Positions 8,931 to 17,601 of a stretch of 64,000 nt of DNA are shown piece after piece. The DNA is from Plantactinospora sp039889035 (GTDB taxonomy: Bacteria > Actinomycetota > Actinomycetes > Mycobacteriales > Micromonosporaceae), in assembly GCA_039889035.1 (NCBI GenBank), contig JBDQQY010000023.1:62001-126000 (forward strand). Direction: 5' to 3'. A model generated the notes under the pieces. The model was given only the letters and a program-made list of their open reading frames with translations. It had not been told where the DNA came from and did not search any database. Position 1 is the stretch's first letter, and the number at the start of each line of letters is the position of its first letter. Position numbers and translations under genes: made by a program.

Positions 8931-11022
8931 TCCGGTCGGGGTCGGCCTCGACGGTCGCGGCAGTGCCCAACGCTGTGCGGAGGAAGTCCACTTGGGCGTC
9001 CAAGAGGCGCGCGGCGTAGCTTTCGCTGACCATGTGGGTGCCGGAGGGTAGTGGCAACACGTTGTGTGGCCGCCCGGCGGCCAGTAGCTTCGCGGAAAGC
9101 TGTAGCGTGTGGGCCGGATGGACGTTGTCGTCCAGCAGTCCGTGGATCAGCAGCAGCGGCCGCCGCAGTTCGGGAGCGTAATCGAGCAGGGAGTTGCGGT
9201 CATAGGCTTCTGGGTTGTCGTCGGGGTGGCCGAGGAAACGCTCCTGCCAGTGGGTGTCGTAAAGGCGTTGGTCCACGACTGCCGCGCCGGCGATCGCGGC
9301 GTGGAACACATCGGGGCGGCGTAGCACGGCCAGCGCCGCGAGGTAGCCACCGTAGGACCAGCCGCGGATCCCGACGCGGGTCAGGTCCAACTGCGGATAT
9401 CGGCGTGCTGCCTCACGCAGGCCGTCGACCTGATCCTCCAGTGGTGCCGTGCCGCGGTCTCCGTGCACCAGACGCTCCCAGCGTGGGCCGCGGCCCGGGG
9501 TGCCGCGTCCGTCGACGATCACCACGGCGAAACCCTGGTCGGCAAACCACTGCGAGGTCAGGTACACCGACTGCGCGGCGAGTACCCGTTGGCCTGCTGG
9601 CCCACCGTACGGGTCCATCAGCACCGGAAGCGGGCCGTCTTCCGGCTGATAGCCGGTGGGAAGGATCACGGCGGTCCGCAGCCGGCAGGGGCCGGCCTCG
9701 AACAGGTCGACCCGAGGGGTCAACGGCGGCGTCTGGGCGTGGCTGGTGAGTCGGGCCGGAGATCCGTCGACGGTTCGCACGCTGATCTGCGGGTCCGGCT
9801 TGTCCAGGTTGCGGCTGATGAGGACGGTCGTTCCGCCCGCTCGGTGGCCCTCATGCACACCGGGAGCCGTCAGGCGGGACAGTCCGGCAACGGCGGACCA
9901 GGTCCATACGTGCCGCTCGGTCGGGTCGGTCGAACCGGCGAAGAGCACGATGTCTCCGTCGACATCGAGAATCTCGTGCACCTGCAGTCCAGGCGGCGTG
10001 ACGGGCTCGCCGCCGACGAGTAGGTGCCGGGTGTCTTCGAGGTCGGCGGTCCAGACCAGAGCGCCGTCGGCGGTACGTGCTGGTACGCCGGGCACCAGAG
10101 ACACCCAGGCCGGATCCGTCTGTTCGTGTTCGACGTGGCTGGCGCCGGTGTCCGGATCGACCCGCAGGACCCGGACGCAGGTCTGGGGCCGGTTCTGTAC
10201 GGCGATGGTTAGACCGTTGCGGTCCCAGCTGACAGCAACGAGGTACTCGAACTCCTTCCGGTCCCAGTCGACCTCGACTCGGCTGCCGTCGAGGCCCAGG
10301 ACGACCAGACTGACATCGGCGTTGGCGGTACCCGCGGCCGGGTAGCGCATGGCTACCGGCGTGGCGGTGGGGTCGGCGAGGTTGGCCACGTGCCACAACT
10401 GCACGGGACTCTCATCTACTCTGGCCGCGACCAGGCGTTGACCGTCCGGGGCCCACCACCAGCCCCGGCGGCGGTGCATCGACTCGGCTGCGACGTGTTC
10501 GGCGAGTCCGTAACTCACCTGCGGGGCCTCCGGCGCGGCCAGGGTCCGCATGCCGGTGCCGTCGACGTCGACGACGTACAGCCCGCCGCCAGTGACGTAT
10601 CCAATGGACCGGCCGTTCGGGTCTGGCCGAGGATCGACCACACCACAGGCGGACGGAAGGGTCCGGGTAGCGCCGGTGGCCGGGTCGAGCACCACCAGCT
10701 CGCCGCCGAGCGCTACCGCGACGATCGACTGGTCAGCATCGCAGTGGTACTCGGTGACCCCACCGCCGGCCTCGCGGGCACGCTCGCGGCGGCGCCGTTC
10801 AGCCGCAGGCAGGTCACCGTCGTCGACAGCCAGCTCGCGTGGGTCCAACAGCAGCCGTTCGCTGCGTGCCGCCACGTCGTACAGCCAGAGACATGCGATT
10901 GGGTCGTTGCCAGCACGCGTGCGTGTGAACAGCGCCTGACGTCCGTCGCCACGGATCTGGAACCGTTGCGGCAGACCATGGGTGAATCTGCGGGTACGGG
11001 CCTGCAACTGAGGGAAGCTCAC
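8917..11022 (-). CDS. S9 prolyl oligopeptidase / DPP IV-like serine peptidase
   Basis: I chose GTG at 11022 because it has AAGGG about seven bases upstream and begins the family-like VSFPQLQARTRRFTHGLPQ; the frame is open further upstream but not protein-like. The roughly 701-residue product has an N-terminal DPPIV beta-propeller half (repeated WDRNGL and YVTGGGLYVVDVDGT blades) and a C-terminal hydrolase with the nucleophile GWSYGGY, the acid in HGLLDDNVHP and the His in GTHM. No signal peptide is visible, so it is probably a cytoplasmic aminodipeptidase or oligopeptidase. It is a monocistronic gene. Confidence 0.92.
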   Translation of the reverse strand: MSFPQLQARTRRFTHGLPQRFQIRGDGRQALFTRTRAGNDPIACLWLYDVAARSERLLLDPRELAVDDGDLPAAERRRRERAREAGGGVTEYHCDADQSIVAVALGGELVVLDPATGATRTLPSACGVVDPRPDPNGRSIGYVTGGGLYVVDVDGTGMRTLAAPEAPQVSYGLAEHVAAESMHRRRGWWWAPDGQRLVAARVDESPVQLWHVANLADPTATPVAMRYPAAGTANADVSLVVLGLDGSRVEVDWDRKEFEYLVAVSWDRNGLTIAVQNRPQTCVRVLRVDPDTGASHVEHEQTDPAWVSLVPGVPARTADGALVWTADLEDTRHLLVGGEPVTPPGLQVHEILDVDGDIVLFAGSTDPTERHVWTWSAVAGLSRLTAPGVHEGHRAGGTTVLISRNLDKPDPQISVRTVDGSPARLTSHAQTPPLTPRVDLFEAGPCRLRTAVILPTGYQPEDGPLPVLMDPYGGPAGQRVLAAQSVYLTSQWFADQGFAVVIVDGRGTPGRGPRWERLVHGDRGTAPLEDQVDGLREAARRYPQLDLTRVGIRGWSYGGYLAALAVLRRPDVFHAAIAGAAVVDQRLYDTHWQERFLGHPDDNPEAYDRNSLLDYAPELRRPLLLIHGLLDDNVHPAHTLQLSAKLLAAGRPHNVLPLPSGTHMVSESYAARLLDAQVDFLRTALGTAATVEADPDRTGAT

Positions 11023-11301
11023 ACGTAGCCCTTCGCCGTACGACCGGACACGCAGCATAGATCGGCGACGGCAGCGCGGCGAACGGATTCCGGAGCCGCA
11101 AGCCACTGCCGCGAACCTGTGTTCCAGCGGGCCGGATCTGGCGTGAAGTGCTGGGCCAAGCCCCGCTGACGTCCGCTCATGGCCGCGATGAGCGTGACAC
11201 CCGGGCAACCACGGGTCAGTCGAACGCGATGTGCTGAGCATCGTGGGGTATCCACAGCCCTGGCTCCGCGGTCCAGCCACGGTCGTACCGCTCCTCGGCC
11301 T

Positions 11302-11318
11302 TACTGAACTGTTCAGTA
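11302..11318. promoter_or_regulatory. 17-bp perfect palindrome, TetR-operator-like
   Basis: TACTGAAC, T, GTTCAGTA is a perfect 8-1-8 palindrome, the form of many TetR-family operators. It lies 60 bp before the surviving part of a truncated SDR gene. No tetR gene is adjacent; it is probably the left-over control region of a deleted tetR/SDR pair. Confidence 0.5.
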
Positions 11319-11377
11319 CGGTGCTCAGCCGGCCGGGATGGTTGCCTGGGCGGCGCGCGAGGGCCGCGCTCGAATGG

Positions 11378-11710
11378 ATGGCAGACCTGGCACCGTCCCC
11401 GTCGGGCGTCACCGCGTACGGCGCGTCCAAGGCTGCGGTGGAACTCCTCACCCGCTCCTGGGCTACCGAATTCGGTGCCAGCGGAGTCCGCGTCAACGGC
11501 GTGTCGCCGGGCCCAGTCCGCACCGCCGGAACTGAGCAGATGCTCGGCGAGAACGTCGAGGTGCTCGGGCAGGCCAACATCCGCGGTCGGGTGGGAGAGC
11601 CCGACGAAGTCGCCGATGTTGGCCTGTTCCTGATCGACGGCCGCAGCAGCTACATCAACGGAACGGTAGTAGTCGCCAACGGTGGCGAGCGGAGCCCACT
11701 GCCCGGCTGA
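11378..11710 (+). pseudogene. short-chain dehydrogenase, C-terminal half only
   Basis: About 110 residues carry YGASKAA (the Tyr-x-x-x-Lys pair), RVNGVSPGPVRTAGTE, the RVGEPDEVADVGLFL helix and the YINGTVVVANGG end of a normal SDR. The Rossmann glycine motif, NNAG and catalytic Ser are absent: the sequence before 11378 is unrelated. The frame stays open upstream to 11231, but that part looks like non-coding promoter sequence and includes a TetR-type palindrome. It is probably the product of an internal deletion that joined the promoter to the 3' half. Confidence 0.7.
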
Positions 11711-11797
11711 GGACGACACCGGCGCCGCACGCCTGGCATCGGCCAACAGGCCCCGACCTGCACAGACGTTCCCGACCGGAGGGTACGCACGCTCTGA

Positions 11798-12676
11798 TCA
11801 TGGCTCTTCGCGGTTGGCGGATGGCGCCAACCGGCCGGTGAGCAGGATCCAGGCACAGATGGCCGCCAGTGGGGCCAGGCCCAGCAGGTCGGCGGATGCG
11901 GCGTCGAGGCCGCCGGCGTCGACCAGCAGTACGGCGGAGAGCGTCCCGATGACCATGTTGTTGCCGGCATGGGCGAGGCACGCGACCCAGACGCTGCCGG
12001 AGCGCAGGAACAGCCAGGCCAGGATCACGGCCTGCGCGACGATCAGGAGAGTCCAGGTGACGATCCCGAGCAGCGGGCTCGCGTAGCCGGCGTAGTCGGT
12101 GAAGACCAACGGGTAGTGCCACGCGGCCCAGACCAGACCGGTGATGAGCGCGGCGCGGGCGGGACTGCGCCCGACCCGCTGTTGGAGGTAGCTCCGCCAG
12201 CCGAACTCCTCACCCCAGAACAACGGAGTCAGGACGACGGGCGCCACGAGCACCAGCAGCGTGGCGGGGCCGGGGAGATCGGCCAGGGCCGGCTCGTACA
12301 GCCCGAGGGCGGTGGCCAAGCCGACGGTCACGGCCAGCACCAGCACCGGGCCGACCCAGGCGATCAGGTAGTAGCGTTTCGCGGCCCGCAGCCGTGGCGC
12401 CAAGCCGGCATCGGCGAAGCCTTCCCTGGTGACCCAGCGGCGTACGACGACGGCCGCGATCGCCGGCCCGAACGCCATCGGGAGCCCCACGGTCAGCTGG
12501 GTCACCGGGTCGGCCATCGACCAGCCGAGCACCGCGTGCGCGAGGAAGACAGCCGCCCACGCCAATCCGAAAGCGATGAGGAGATAGCAGAGCACACCCT
12601 TGGATCCCATGGTCTGGAAGGCAACCACCGATCCACGTCGGACGTCGTCACACCGAGGCGCCAAAGGCGCGGTCAT
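11798..12676 (-). CDS. CPBP-family intramembrane metalloprotease
   Basis: This 292-residue multi-pass membrane protein has about eight hydrophobic segments. The CPBP/Abi (Rce1-like) motifs are present: EEFGWRSYLQQ (paired Glu plus Arg), WAAWHYPLVF (His), and a later HAGNNMVIG (His, Asn). A start at 12676 is used; an internal ATG at 12610 (MGSKGV) just before the first membrane helix is also possible. Relatives act on prenylated or bacteriocin-type peptides or serve immunity; no partner is adjacent. Confidence 0.87.
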   Translation of the reverse strand: MTAPLAPRCDDVRRGSVVAFQTMGSKGVLCYLLIAFGLAWAAVFLAHAVLGWSMADPVTQLTVGLPMAFGPAIAAVVVRRWVTREGFADAGLAPRLRAAKRYYLIAWVGPVLVLAVTVGLATALGLYEPALADLPGPATLLVLVAPVVLTPLFWGEEFGWRSYLQQRVGRSPARAALITGLVWAAWHYPLVFTDYAGYASPLLGIVTWTLLIVAQAVILAWLFLRSGSVWVACLAHAGNNMVIGTLSAVLLVDAGGLDAASADLLGLAPLAAICAWILLTGRLAPSANREEP

Positions 12677-12729
12677 ACCTGAGAGCTACGGTCGCCATCC
12701 GGGATCTGACCTAGGGCTCGGCCGCCCCG

Positions 12730-13893
12730 TCAACCAGCCCGCTTGGCGTCCTTTGTGAAGCAGCGCGCGATGTTCTGCTCGCCCGGCCGGCCCAGGAAGT
12801 CCATCGGGGACTTGCCCGACGGCGTCGCCTTCGGGTCGGCGTCGAGGTTGATCATCCAGAAGTAGATGCCGGCAAGGTCCCGCTCGCGCATCACCTGGCA
12901 GGCCGCGTCGAACCAGCGCTGCTGGATCTCCGGCTTGATCGGACCCTTGGCGTGCGGTGACCACGGCTCCTCGTACGCCCCGGAGCGCGCACCGATCGCC
13001 ACCTCGGCCAGGACCAGGTTGCGGATCGGGCCCTCGCCACGGTTGTCGTCGAGCCAGTCGTTCCACCCGTCGGCGAGCCGGCTCACCGGGGCGCTGTCAC
13101 CCACCTTGAGCGGCGGGTACGCGTCGACGGAGAGGGTGATCCCCGACGCCGGACCGGTCTTCCGGAGCCGGTCGTGGTTGGCGCTGTAGTCGAGTTCCCC
13201 CCTGTACACCGCCTGCACGCCGGTCGCGACCGTACGCCAGCCGGTGGTGCTGCTCTCCAGCGAGTTCAGCTCGGTGCCGACGACGAACGTGGCGACCTTT
13301 GCCGCCTCGGCCACCTCCGCGTACTTGACCAGCATGTCTCGGTACGACGCGAACCACTTGGTACGGCTCTGCGGGCGGATCGAACCCCGCCACATGTCCG
13401 GGTCGTCCGTGGTCAGGTTGCGCTCGTTGAGCATCGGCCGGACGGCGGTACGCAGGCCGCGCTTGTTGGCCTCGTCCAGCACGATCTCCAGGCGGGCGGG
13501 CGACGGGGTGATCGGATGGTCCATCCGCACCGCGCTGGCGTACGCCGAGTCCATCACGAACGAGAACGAGACGGAGATGGAGTTCGCGCCGAGCGCGACC
13601 ACGTGGTCGAGCACCTTCTGCGCCTTGGCGCGCACGATCTGGTCGGTGTCGTTCTCGTTGTTCTCCCAGTAGATCGCGATGCCGTACTGACGCATGCCGG
13701 GCTGCCACGGCAGGCGTACCTTCGTCACCTGCGGCTCGGCCGACGCGCTGGGGCCGGACGCGCCCCCCGGCGGTGCCTGGGAGAGGCGGGTCAGCGGGCC
13801 GCCCTCGCCGGACGAGCAGCCGGCCGCCATCAGCACTGCCAGCACGGTGGCGCAGCGCGCCACGGCCCTTCCCCGGATGCCGACGGTCCTCAT
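12730..13893 (-). CDS. GH113-like TIM-barrel lipoprotein
   Basis: A 387-residue lipoprotein: the N terminus has a signal with the lipobox LMAAGCSS (Cys about residue 26), so it should be membrane-anchored outside the cell. The body resembles glycoside-hydrolase-113-type TIM barrels: GIAIYWENNENDTDQI, GANSISVSFSFVMDS, TAVRPMLNERN, TFVVGTELNSLE (a candidate acid Glu) and LVLAEVAIGARSG (a second Glu), then GIYFWMINLD. The ATG overlaps the stop of the CslA-like gene (ATGA). A glycan-trimming role in the same polysaccharide pathway, comparable to cslZ in Streptomyces, is inferred. Confidence 0.8.
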   Translation of the reverse strand: MRTVGIRGRAVARCATVLAVLMAAGCSSGEGGPLTRLSQAPPGGASGPSASAEPQVTKVRLPWQPGMRQYGIAIYWENNENDTDQIVRAKAQKVLDHVVALGANSISVSFSFVMDSAYASAVRMDHPITPSPARLEIVLDEANKRGLRTAVRPMLNERNLTTDDPDMWRGSIRPQSRTKWFASYRDMLVKYAEVAEAAKVATFVVGTELNSLESSTTGWRTVATGVQAVYRGELDYSANHDRLRKTGPASGITLSVDAYPPLKVGDSAPVSRLADGWNDWLDDNRGEGPIRNLVLAEVAIGARSGAYEEPWSPHAKGPIKPEIQQRWFDAACQVMRERDLAGIYFWMINLDADPKATPSGKSPMDFLGRPGEQNIARCFTKDAKRAG

Positions 13894-15422
13894 ATCGGCT
13901 TTGCGATCACTACGAACTGCTGCTGGCCGCCGCGCAGGTGCCGGATCAGGCCACGGATCGCGCCGGCACCTTCCATCAGCGAGAAGATCGGTACGAGCAG
14001 GATCACCGCTATCCCCTCCCACCACCGGTACTTCGCCCGGCGGGAGACGCTCACGTTGATCCGCAGGCCCTCCGTGTAGAGCCAGATCGCGTACGCCATG
14101 TTGAGCGCCCAGATCGGCAGCACCAGGAGGGTGATCGGCACCGTGTCGTACGACCCGAGCGCCCAGCCCACCAGCATGATGGTGCCGATGTGCTGTAGCG
14201 GGCTGACCACCCAGGTGAACGTCGAGTACCCGATGTAGAGCCGGTCGCGCAGTGGGATCCGGTCGTCGAGTGCCAGCCCGATCAAGCCCCAGGCCCACCG
14301 TTCCCGCTGCCGGAAGAAGTCGCGCACGGTGGCCGGCGACGCGCCGTAGCAGCGGCCCGCGAACCAGGCGCTCCGCCCGGGGTACCGCCGGCTGAAGATC
14401 AGCGCGAACTGGGCGTCCTCGACGATCGCCTCGGGGCCGAAGTCCCAGCCGATCTCGGCCTCCACCGAGGCACGGACGAGCAGCAGCTCGCCGTGCACGC
14501 CGGCCAGCGGGTGGCCGCCACCGGTGAACGCCGAGTAGATGGTCACGTCCGCGATCGGCCGGCTCGCGTCGGCCAGCCAGGTGAGCCGGTTGCGGGCGTG
14601 CTCACGCGGGTAGGTGAGGATGCCCTGGGCGAGGTGGCAGGCCTTGTCGCCGAGGTCGCGCTGCTGCTCGATCAGGCGAGCCAACGCGATCGCCGTGTCC
14701 AGCCCCACGCCGGTGTCGTCGTCCATGTGCAGCACCCAGACGTCGTCCCGGTCCTCGTGCTGGGCGATGCGCAGCTCGTGGACGTAGTTGTTGGCCCGCG
14801 ACTTGAACCTGGTGCCGTTGACGGTGTGGTAGCTCCGGGGCACGGTGACGACCCGGATGTACCGGCTGACCTCGCCCAGCTTGTAGATCTTTTCCGCCGC
14901 CTCGCAGCCCTCTTCGATGACGACGTCGACCCGCAGCTTGGGGAAGCACTCCGGCAGGTACGTGATGTACGAGTGCACGACGCGGTCGAGCGCCGGGTAG
15001 GTGTCGTGCCGGCCGATTGTCGGTACCACCACCACGAGCCGGTCGCGGCACCGGATGATCTGGTCGTCGGCGGCGGTGAGCCGGTCGCGGCGCAGCCGCC
15101 GCCGCGTCACGAGCGCGCCGGCCAGGCCGAGGATCGTCCCGATCACCGGATACGTCCACAGGACGGTCACCACGGCACCGAGCGGCCCGGTCGACTTGAC
15201 GCTCAGCCAGAGCGTGACCCCGAGGACGACGACGAACCACGCGACGAGCGGCCACATCCGGGGCAGCCAGCCCGCATGACGCTGTGCCATCGTGGTCGCA
15301 CGGGTGGTGATCGGGATGCGTACGGCCGGCATGACGTGCGTCTCGCCGGAGCGCTGTTGCGGGATGATCTGGGTCCGCTCACCCGGCTCGTCGCGGCGCG
15401 AGGCGGCGACGTGCATCGTCAC
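13890..15422 (-). CDS. membrane family-2 glycosyltransferase, CslA-like
   Basis: The start is GTG at 15422, overlapping the previous stop (GTGA) with GGAAGGA upstream. The roughly 510-residue protein has two N-terminal membrane helices (WPLVAWFVVVLGVTLWL and a VVTVLWTYPVIGTILGL stretch). The GT-A domain follows with VVVVPTIGR, HMDDDTGVG (DxD-like), IVEDAQFA (ED) and RQRERWAWG (Q/RxxRW), the processive beta-glycan synthase signature. Three to four C-terminal helices come after it. In Streptomyces CslA makes a tip-located beta-glucan with GlxA; the same operon here also holds a GlxA-like gene. The exact polymer is not shown. Confidence 0.85.
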   Translation of the reverse strand: MTMHVAASRRDEPGERTQIIPQQRSGETHVMPAVRIPITTRATTMAQRHAGWLPRMWPLVAWFVVVLGVTLWLSVKSTGPLGAVVTVLWTYPVIGTILGLAGALVTRRRLRRDRLTAADDQIIRCRDRLVVVVPTIGRHDTYPALDRVVHSYITYLPECFPKLRVDVVIEEGCEAAEKIYKLGEVSRYIRVVTVPRSYHTVNGTRFKSRANNYVHELRIAQHEDRDDVWVLHMDDDTGVGLDTAIALARLIEQQRDLGDKACHLAQGILTYPREHARNRLTWLADASRPIADVTIYSAFTGGGHPLAGVHGELLLVRASVEAEIGWDFGPEAIVEDAQFALIFSRRYPGRSAWFAGRCYGASPATVRDFFRQRERWAWGLIGLALDDRIPLRDRLYIGYSTFTWVVSPLQHIGTIMLVGWALGSYDTVPITLLVLPIWALNMAYAIWLYTEGLRINVSVSRRAKYRWWEGIAVILLVPIFSLMEGAGAIRGLIRHLRGGQQQFVVIAKPI

Positions 15423-16999
15423 GCGGGGTCCTTCCGGGTCAGCAACGCGACGGTATAGCCCGTTGTCCACCAGCTTTCCGTGACATCATAACGTTCCTTC
15501 AGGACATCCTTCTTCGCTCCGTCGAGGTCGTCCAGGGGGTCGCCGTACTCGCCCAGGCGCAGTACCCAGAGCCGCGGCGTCTCGCCGAGCCGGGCCGCCA
15601 CGTCCTGGTGCTCGCTCGCCACCATCCACCCGTCGGTACGCATCGGGCGGTCCATCAGCAGGTCGGTCGGGCGGCGGTCCGCGGGCAGGTAGTGGGCGAT
15701 GACGTCCCGGTTGAGTACGCCGGGACCACGGTCCTTGAGCCCGTACACGATGCCGTCGCCGGGGCGGTAGTCGCGCTCGATCAGTGCCACCACCGCCTTG
15801 GTGTCCTGGTACCGGAACGAGGACTTGCGCACCTCGGCGTGCCCGGGCAGGGCGAGCACCACCAGCGCGACCATCGTCGAGATCGCCGCGAGCAGCCCAC
15901 GCTTGGCGAGCAGCAGGCCGACCAGCACGGCCCAGCCGACGATCGTGTAGAGCACGTACCGTTGCTGCCAGATGTGCGTGACCGAACCGAGCGCCATGAG
16001 CAGCCCGACCGGTACGACGCCGAGGCTGATCGCCACCACGGCGCCCCGCTCGCGGGAGATCGCGGCCACGCCGAGGGCCATCACCGCGCCGCCGATCAGC
16101 GCGCCGCCGAAGAACTCCAGGCCGTACGCCTCGACCTGGTGCAGGTCGGTGAACGGGATCCAGCCGATCTGGGTTCCCTGCTGGCGGCGTCCGATCAGAA
16201 TGATCGGCAGGAGCGGGATCAGCCCGGCGATCGCGCTCGGCGTCCACCGCCACAGCAGCTTCGGCTTCATGAGGAGTACGGCCAGGCCGTGCGCGGAGAG
16301 CATCAGCAGCGCGACCAGGTGCATCAGGCCCAGCGCGGCGACGGCGGCCGCGTACATGAGCGCGATGCCGAGGGTGAACCGCTCCAGCATGCGGAGCAGC
16401 AGCAGCGTGGCCACCGCCGCGGCGAGCGTGGCCAGCGCGTACGGGCGGGCCTCCTGCCCGAAGCGGGTGGTTATCGGCAGGATCGCGAAGGTGAGCCCGG
16501 CGAGCAGGCCGATCTGGTGCGAGCCGAGCCGGGTGCCGATCCGCCCGACGATCGCGGCGGCACCCGCCATCGCGAGCACCGACGGCAGGCGCAGCGACAG
16601 GTCGGAGTCCCCGAAGGCGATCGTCCAGATCCGGATCAGGACGTAGTACGGCCCGATGGTCGCGTCGGTCCCGTCGAGCTGGCGCCACAGCTCCGGCCAC
16701 GACACGGTGGTGATGCCCCAGGTGGCCAGCTCGTCGGCCCACAGCCCGGGCCCGGTCAGGCCGATCACACACAGCACCAGGGTCACGAGAGCCGGTACGC
16801 CCCAGGCGATCCGGTGCTGCCAGGCCGCCCGCCGCTGCCGGCGCTCGGCCTCCTCCTCGGTCGGGGACTTCGGCAGCAGGATGGTCGCGTCCGCCGCGGG
16901 GTCCGGTGTCTCCACCAGACCCACCCGGCGCGGCAGCGGAATGTGCACCTCTCCGTTGGGGGTCGCCACCGGGAGCTGCGAGCGAGCGGCCCTATTCAT
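15419..16999 (-). CDS. membrane glycosyltransferase, GT39/ArnT-like
   Basis: A 526-residue integral membrane protein starting at ATG 16999 (MNRAARSQLP). A hydrophilic N-terminal 60 residues are followed by about ten helices. GLWADELATW after the first helix matches the W/F-x-D-E motif of the GT-C (PMT/ArnT) superfamily, with RFGQEARPYAL further on. The C-terminal soluble part ends WWTTGYTVALLTRKDPA. Family members transfer sugars from polyprenyl phosphate outside the membrane. It lies between glxA/excalibur and the CslA-like gene in one operon, so it may decorate the same glycan. Confidence 0.82.
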   Translation of the reverse strand: MNRAARSQLPVATPNGEVHIPLPRRVGLVETPDPAADATILLPKSPTEEEAERRQRRAAWQHRIAWGVPALVTLVLCVIGLTGPGLWADELATWGITTVSWPELWRQLDGTDATIGPYYVLIRIWTIAFGDSDLSLRLPSVLAMAGAAAIVGRIGTRLGSHQIGLLAGLTFAILPITTRFGQEARPYALATLAAAVATLLLLRMLERFTLGIALMYAAAVAALGLMHLVALLMLSAHGLAVLLMKPKLLWRWTPSAIAGLIPLLPIILIGRRQQGTQIGWIPFTDLHQVEAYGLEFFGGALIGGAVMALGVAAISRERGAVVAISLGVVPVGLLMALGSVTHIWQQRYVLYTIVGWAVLVGLLLAKRGLLAAISTMVALVVLALPGHAEVRKSSFRYQDTKAVVALIERDYRPGDGIVYGLKDRGPGVLNRDVIAHYLPADRRPTDLLMDRPMRTDGWMVASEHQDVAARLGETPRLWVLRLGEYGDPLDDLDGAKKDVLKERYDVTESWWTTGYTVALLTRKDPA

Positions 17000-17058
17000 C
17001 GGAGCAGGATAGAGCAGTGCCGGCACATGCAAATCCCCTTGTCGGGCAGGCGATTGTG

Positions 17059-17601
17059 TCAATCCCCGGCGCCACACGCGGTCCCGTCGTCGTTGCGATC
17101 CAGACCGTGCCGGTCGCGCCCGCCGGTGATCTTAAGCGGCTCGAACCCGCGCTCTCGCAGCCAACCGCACTTGTCGGTCACACCGTCCGGAAACTTCCAC
17201 GGTACGCAGACGTCGCGGTCGCCGTACGCGTGGTCGCAGCCGTCCGTACCCTCGGCGATCTCGACCCCGGCGGTGGGCGACGGGCGCGCCCCGCGCGGCT
17301 TGGCACCCGGCTGCTCGGCGAAGGGCTGCACGTACGGCGGTGGCGACCCCACCGGGCCGGTCGGATCCGGCGCGTCGTCGCGCTGCCCCGGCTCCGACTC
17401 ACCACCGCGCTGCACCGCCGGCTCGTCGGCCGGCGCCGCCGAGGTGCCACCGCCCCAGAGGATGTCGGGATCGCCGCCGCCGGCCGCCAGCACACCGACG
17501 ACGCCGACCACGAGCACCAGCAGTACCGCCGCGATGCCGAGCTGTGCACGGCGACCGCTGGCCCTCACCCAGCCGGCGACGGCACGGACCCAGCGACTCA
17601 T
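17059..17601 (-). CDS. excalibur-domain membrane-anchored protein
   Basis: This 180-residue protein has a single N-terminal membrane helix (LGIAAVLLVLVVGVVGVLA), a Pro/Gly/Glu-rich linker, and a C-terminal excalibur calcium-binding motif (DRNDDGTACG) preceded by CDHAYGDRDVCVPW. Cysteines in the outer domain may be disulfide-bonded. The start ATG at 17601 overlaps the glxA-like stop (ATGA). The excalibur domain is found on secreted or surface proteins; its role in this glycan operon is unknown. Confidence 0.8.
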   Translation of the reverse strand: MSRWVRAVAGWVRASGRRAQLGIAAVLLVLVVGVVGVLAAGGGDPDILWGGGTSAAPADEPAVQRGGESEPGQRDDAPDPTGPVGSPPPYVQPFAEQPGAKPRGARPSPTAGVEIAEGTDGCDHAYGDRDVCVPWKFPDGVTDKCGWLRERGFEPLKITGGRDRHGLDRNDDGTACGAGD

